A DNA stretch of 5,530 bases, taken from the NCBI GenBank assembly GCA_023473405.1, contig JAMCZD010000038.1:1-5530 (forward strand). Direction: 5' to 3'. The DNA is from Candidatus Omnitrophota bacterium. GTDB taxonomy: Bacteria; Verrucomicrobiota; Verrucomicrobiia; Limisphaerales; UBA1319. The position numbers were made by a program, and so were the translations under genes. The notes under the pieces are model-generated. The model was not told the origin of the DNA, ran no database searches, and saw only the letters and a program-made list of their open reading frames with translations. Of the stretch, positions 4,891-5,530 are shown piece after piece. The stretch's first letter is position 1. Each line of letters starts with the position of its first letter.

Positions 4891-5530
4891 TCATTTGCCG
4901 ATCTCATAGACTCGCACGTAATCCACTTCGAAATAATCCGGCAATTCAGCCTTGCGAATGTCCCCGCCCCAATCGCCGATTTCCTCGGTGAGCTTCAAAT
5001 ACTCGGGCACTTGCGAAACGCCGCCGGCCTTCGTGCGCCAGACCTCCTTGCCGTCCACGTAGAAGACATATTCCTCCGGCGACCAGAGCAGGCCGAAATC
5101 ATGGAAACCCTCGGTGAGCGCCGGCATTTTCACCGATGTTCCGGCGGTCTTGTGGTCTTTGCCGTAGCCGTCCCAATGGAGGTTCATCGTGACCTTGCCA
5201 TCCCGCCACGGCACCTCGACGATGTCGATCTCGGTCCCGTCCCGGCCCGCATCACCGACTTTGCTCACGCCGGGACACATCATCCAGAAGGCGGGCCAAT
5301 GCCCGGGTTGTTTGGGCATTTTGCAGCGTGCGACAAAATAACCGAAGGCATGCTCGAACTTGCCCTGGGTATTGATCGCCCCGCAGGTGTAACGATCGCC
5401 GTCTTTCCTGGTTCGGAGCAGGAGGGTTCCTTTTCCGCTCAGAAATGCATCCTCCTTGATCCAGTAACCGTCGCGCCGTTTCCAGTCCCCGAGCCGGTTC
5501 CATTTCGTCTCATCCAGCTTGGAACCATCG
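4891..5530 (-). CDS. Glycoside hydrolase family 16 protein, 5' end cut by the window
   Basis: GH16 enzymes cleave beta-1,3, beta-1,4 or related links in polysaccharides such as laminarin, mixed-linkage glucan, agar or carrageenan by a retaining mechanism. 212 residues are visible; the frame is open to the window edge. Counting from the first full codon (5529-5527), visible features are D-E-T-K-W-N (6-11), G-A-I-N-T-Q-G-K-F (50-58), G-Y-F-V-A-R-C-K-M-P (63-72), H-W-P-A-F-W-M (77-83), and the catalytic E-I-D-I-V-E with nucleophile E100 (codon 5232-5230), D102 and acid/base E105 (5217-5215). The six-residue E-x-D-x-x-E form marks the beta-bulge subgroup (laminarinase/agarase/carrageenase-like) rather than plant XTH or Bacillus lichenase. 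The end, F-E-V-D-Y-V-R-V-Y-E, is the usual last strand, so the 3' end is complete. About 40-70 N-terminal residues, probably with a secretion signal, lie outside. Substrate cannot be fixed from this piece. A start at the internal ATG 5319 would remove conserved strands and is rejected. Confidence 0.9.
   Translation of the reverse strand, partial: DGSKLDETKWNRLGDWKRRDGYWIKEDAFLSGKGTLLLRTRKDGDRYTCGAINTQGKFEHAFGYFVARCKMPKQPGHWPAFWMMCPGVSKVGDAGRDGTEIDIVEVPWRDGKVTMNLHWDGYGKDHKTAGTSVKMPALTEGFHDFGLLWSPEEYVFYVDGKEVWRTKAGGVSQVPEYLKLTEEIGDWGGDIRKAELPDYFEVDYVRVYEIGK

Noticed and set aside
5252..5503. An 83-codon minus-strand frame overlapping the GH16 gene
   Set aside because: Arg-rich out-of-frame shadow; the GH16 frame is open through the whole region and carries family motifs.

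Overview
The window looks like part of a bacterial chromosome, moderately GC-rich by eye. It most resembles Verrucomicrobiota (Pedosphaera/Limisphaerales-like). The grounds are the style of the ParE/ParC-type topoisomerase pair, a small conserved protein that I associate with that phylum, and a family 16 glycoside hydrolase. The taxonomic call is an inference from remembered protein families, not from a search.

Layout. From about 336 to the right edge all genes lie on the minus strand. Reading in their direction they are: a GH16 endo-glycanase whose 5' end is cut by the window (5530 to 4891); a 229-nt gap with a plausible promoter; a 167-residue protein of unknown function (4661 to 4158); a 130-nt gap with weak hairpins; then a type IIA topoisomerase operon, parE-like ATPase/Toprim subunit (4027 to 2195) and, 28 nt later, a parC-like cleavage subunit (2166 to 310). 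ParE and ParC would form an A2B2 enzyme that decatenates or relaxes DNA using ATP.

The striking part is the left end. The parC-like frame runs normally to about residue 612, then hits a stop after a few foreign residues. The missing end of its C-terminal domain is present in the window, but on the opposite strand (about 96-335, plus). It is fused in frame behind the first ~33 residues of a GHMP sugar kinase (HddA/heptose-7-phosphate-kinase type). The kinase/topoisomerase joint falls on a stretch that both families share (F-G-G-A-I-L-N, 96-116). The second joint, near 331-335, is a head-to-head (inverted) joint. Neither the kinase nor the topoisomerase subunit is complete as written. The simplest explanations are an assembly or amplification chimera at short shared sequences, or a real inversion plus fusion. 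The sequence alone cannot decide between them.

I see no CRISPR array, tRNA, rRNA, insertion sequence or integrase in the window.
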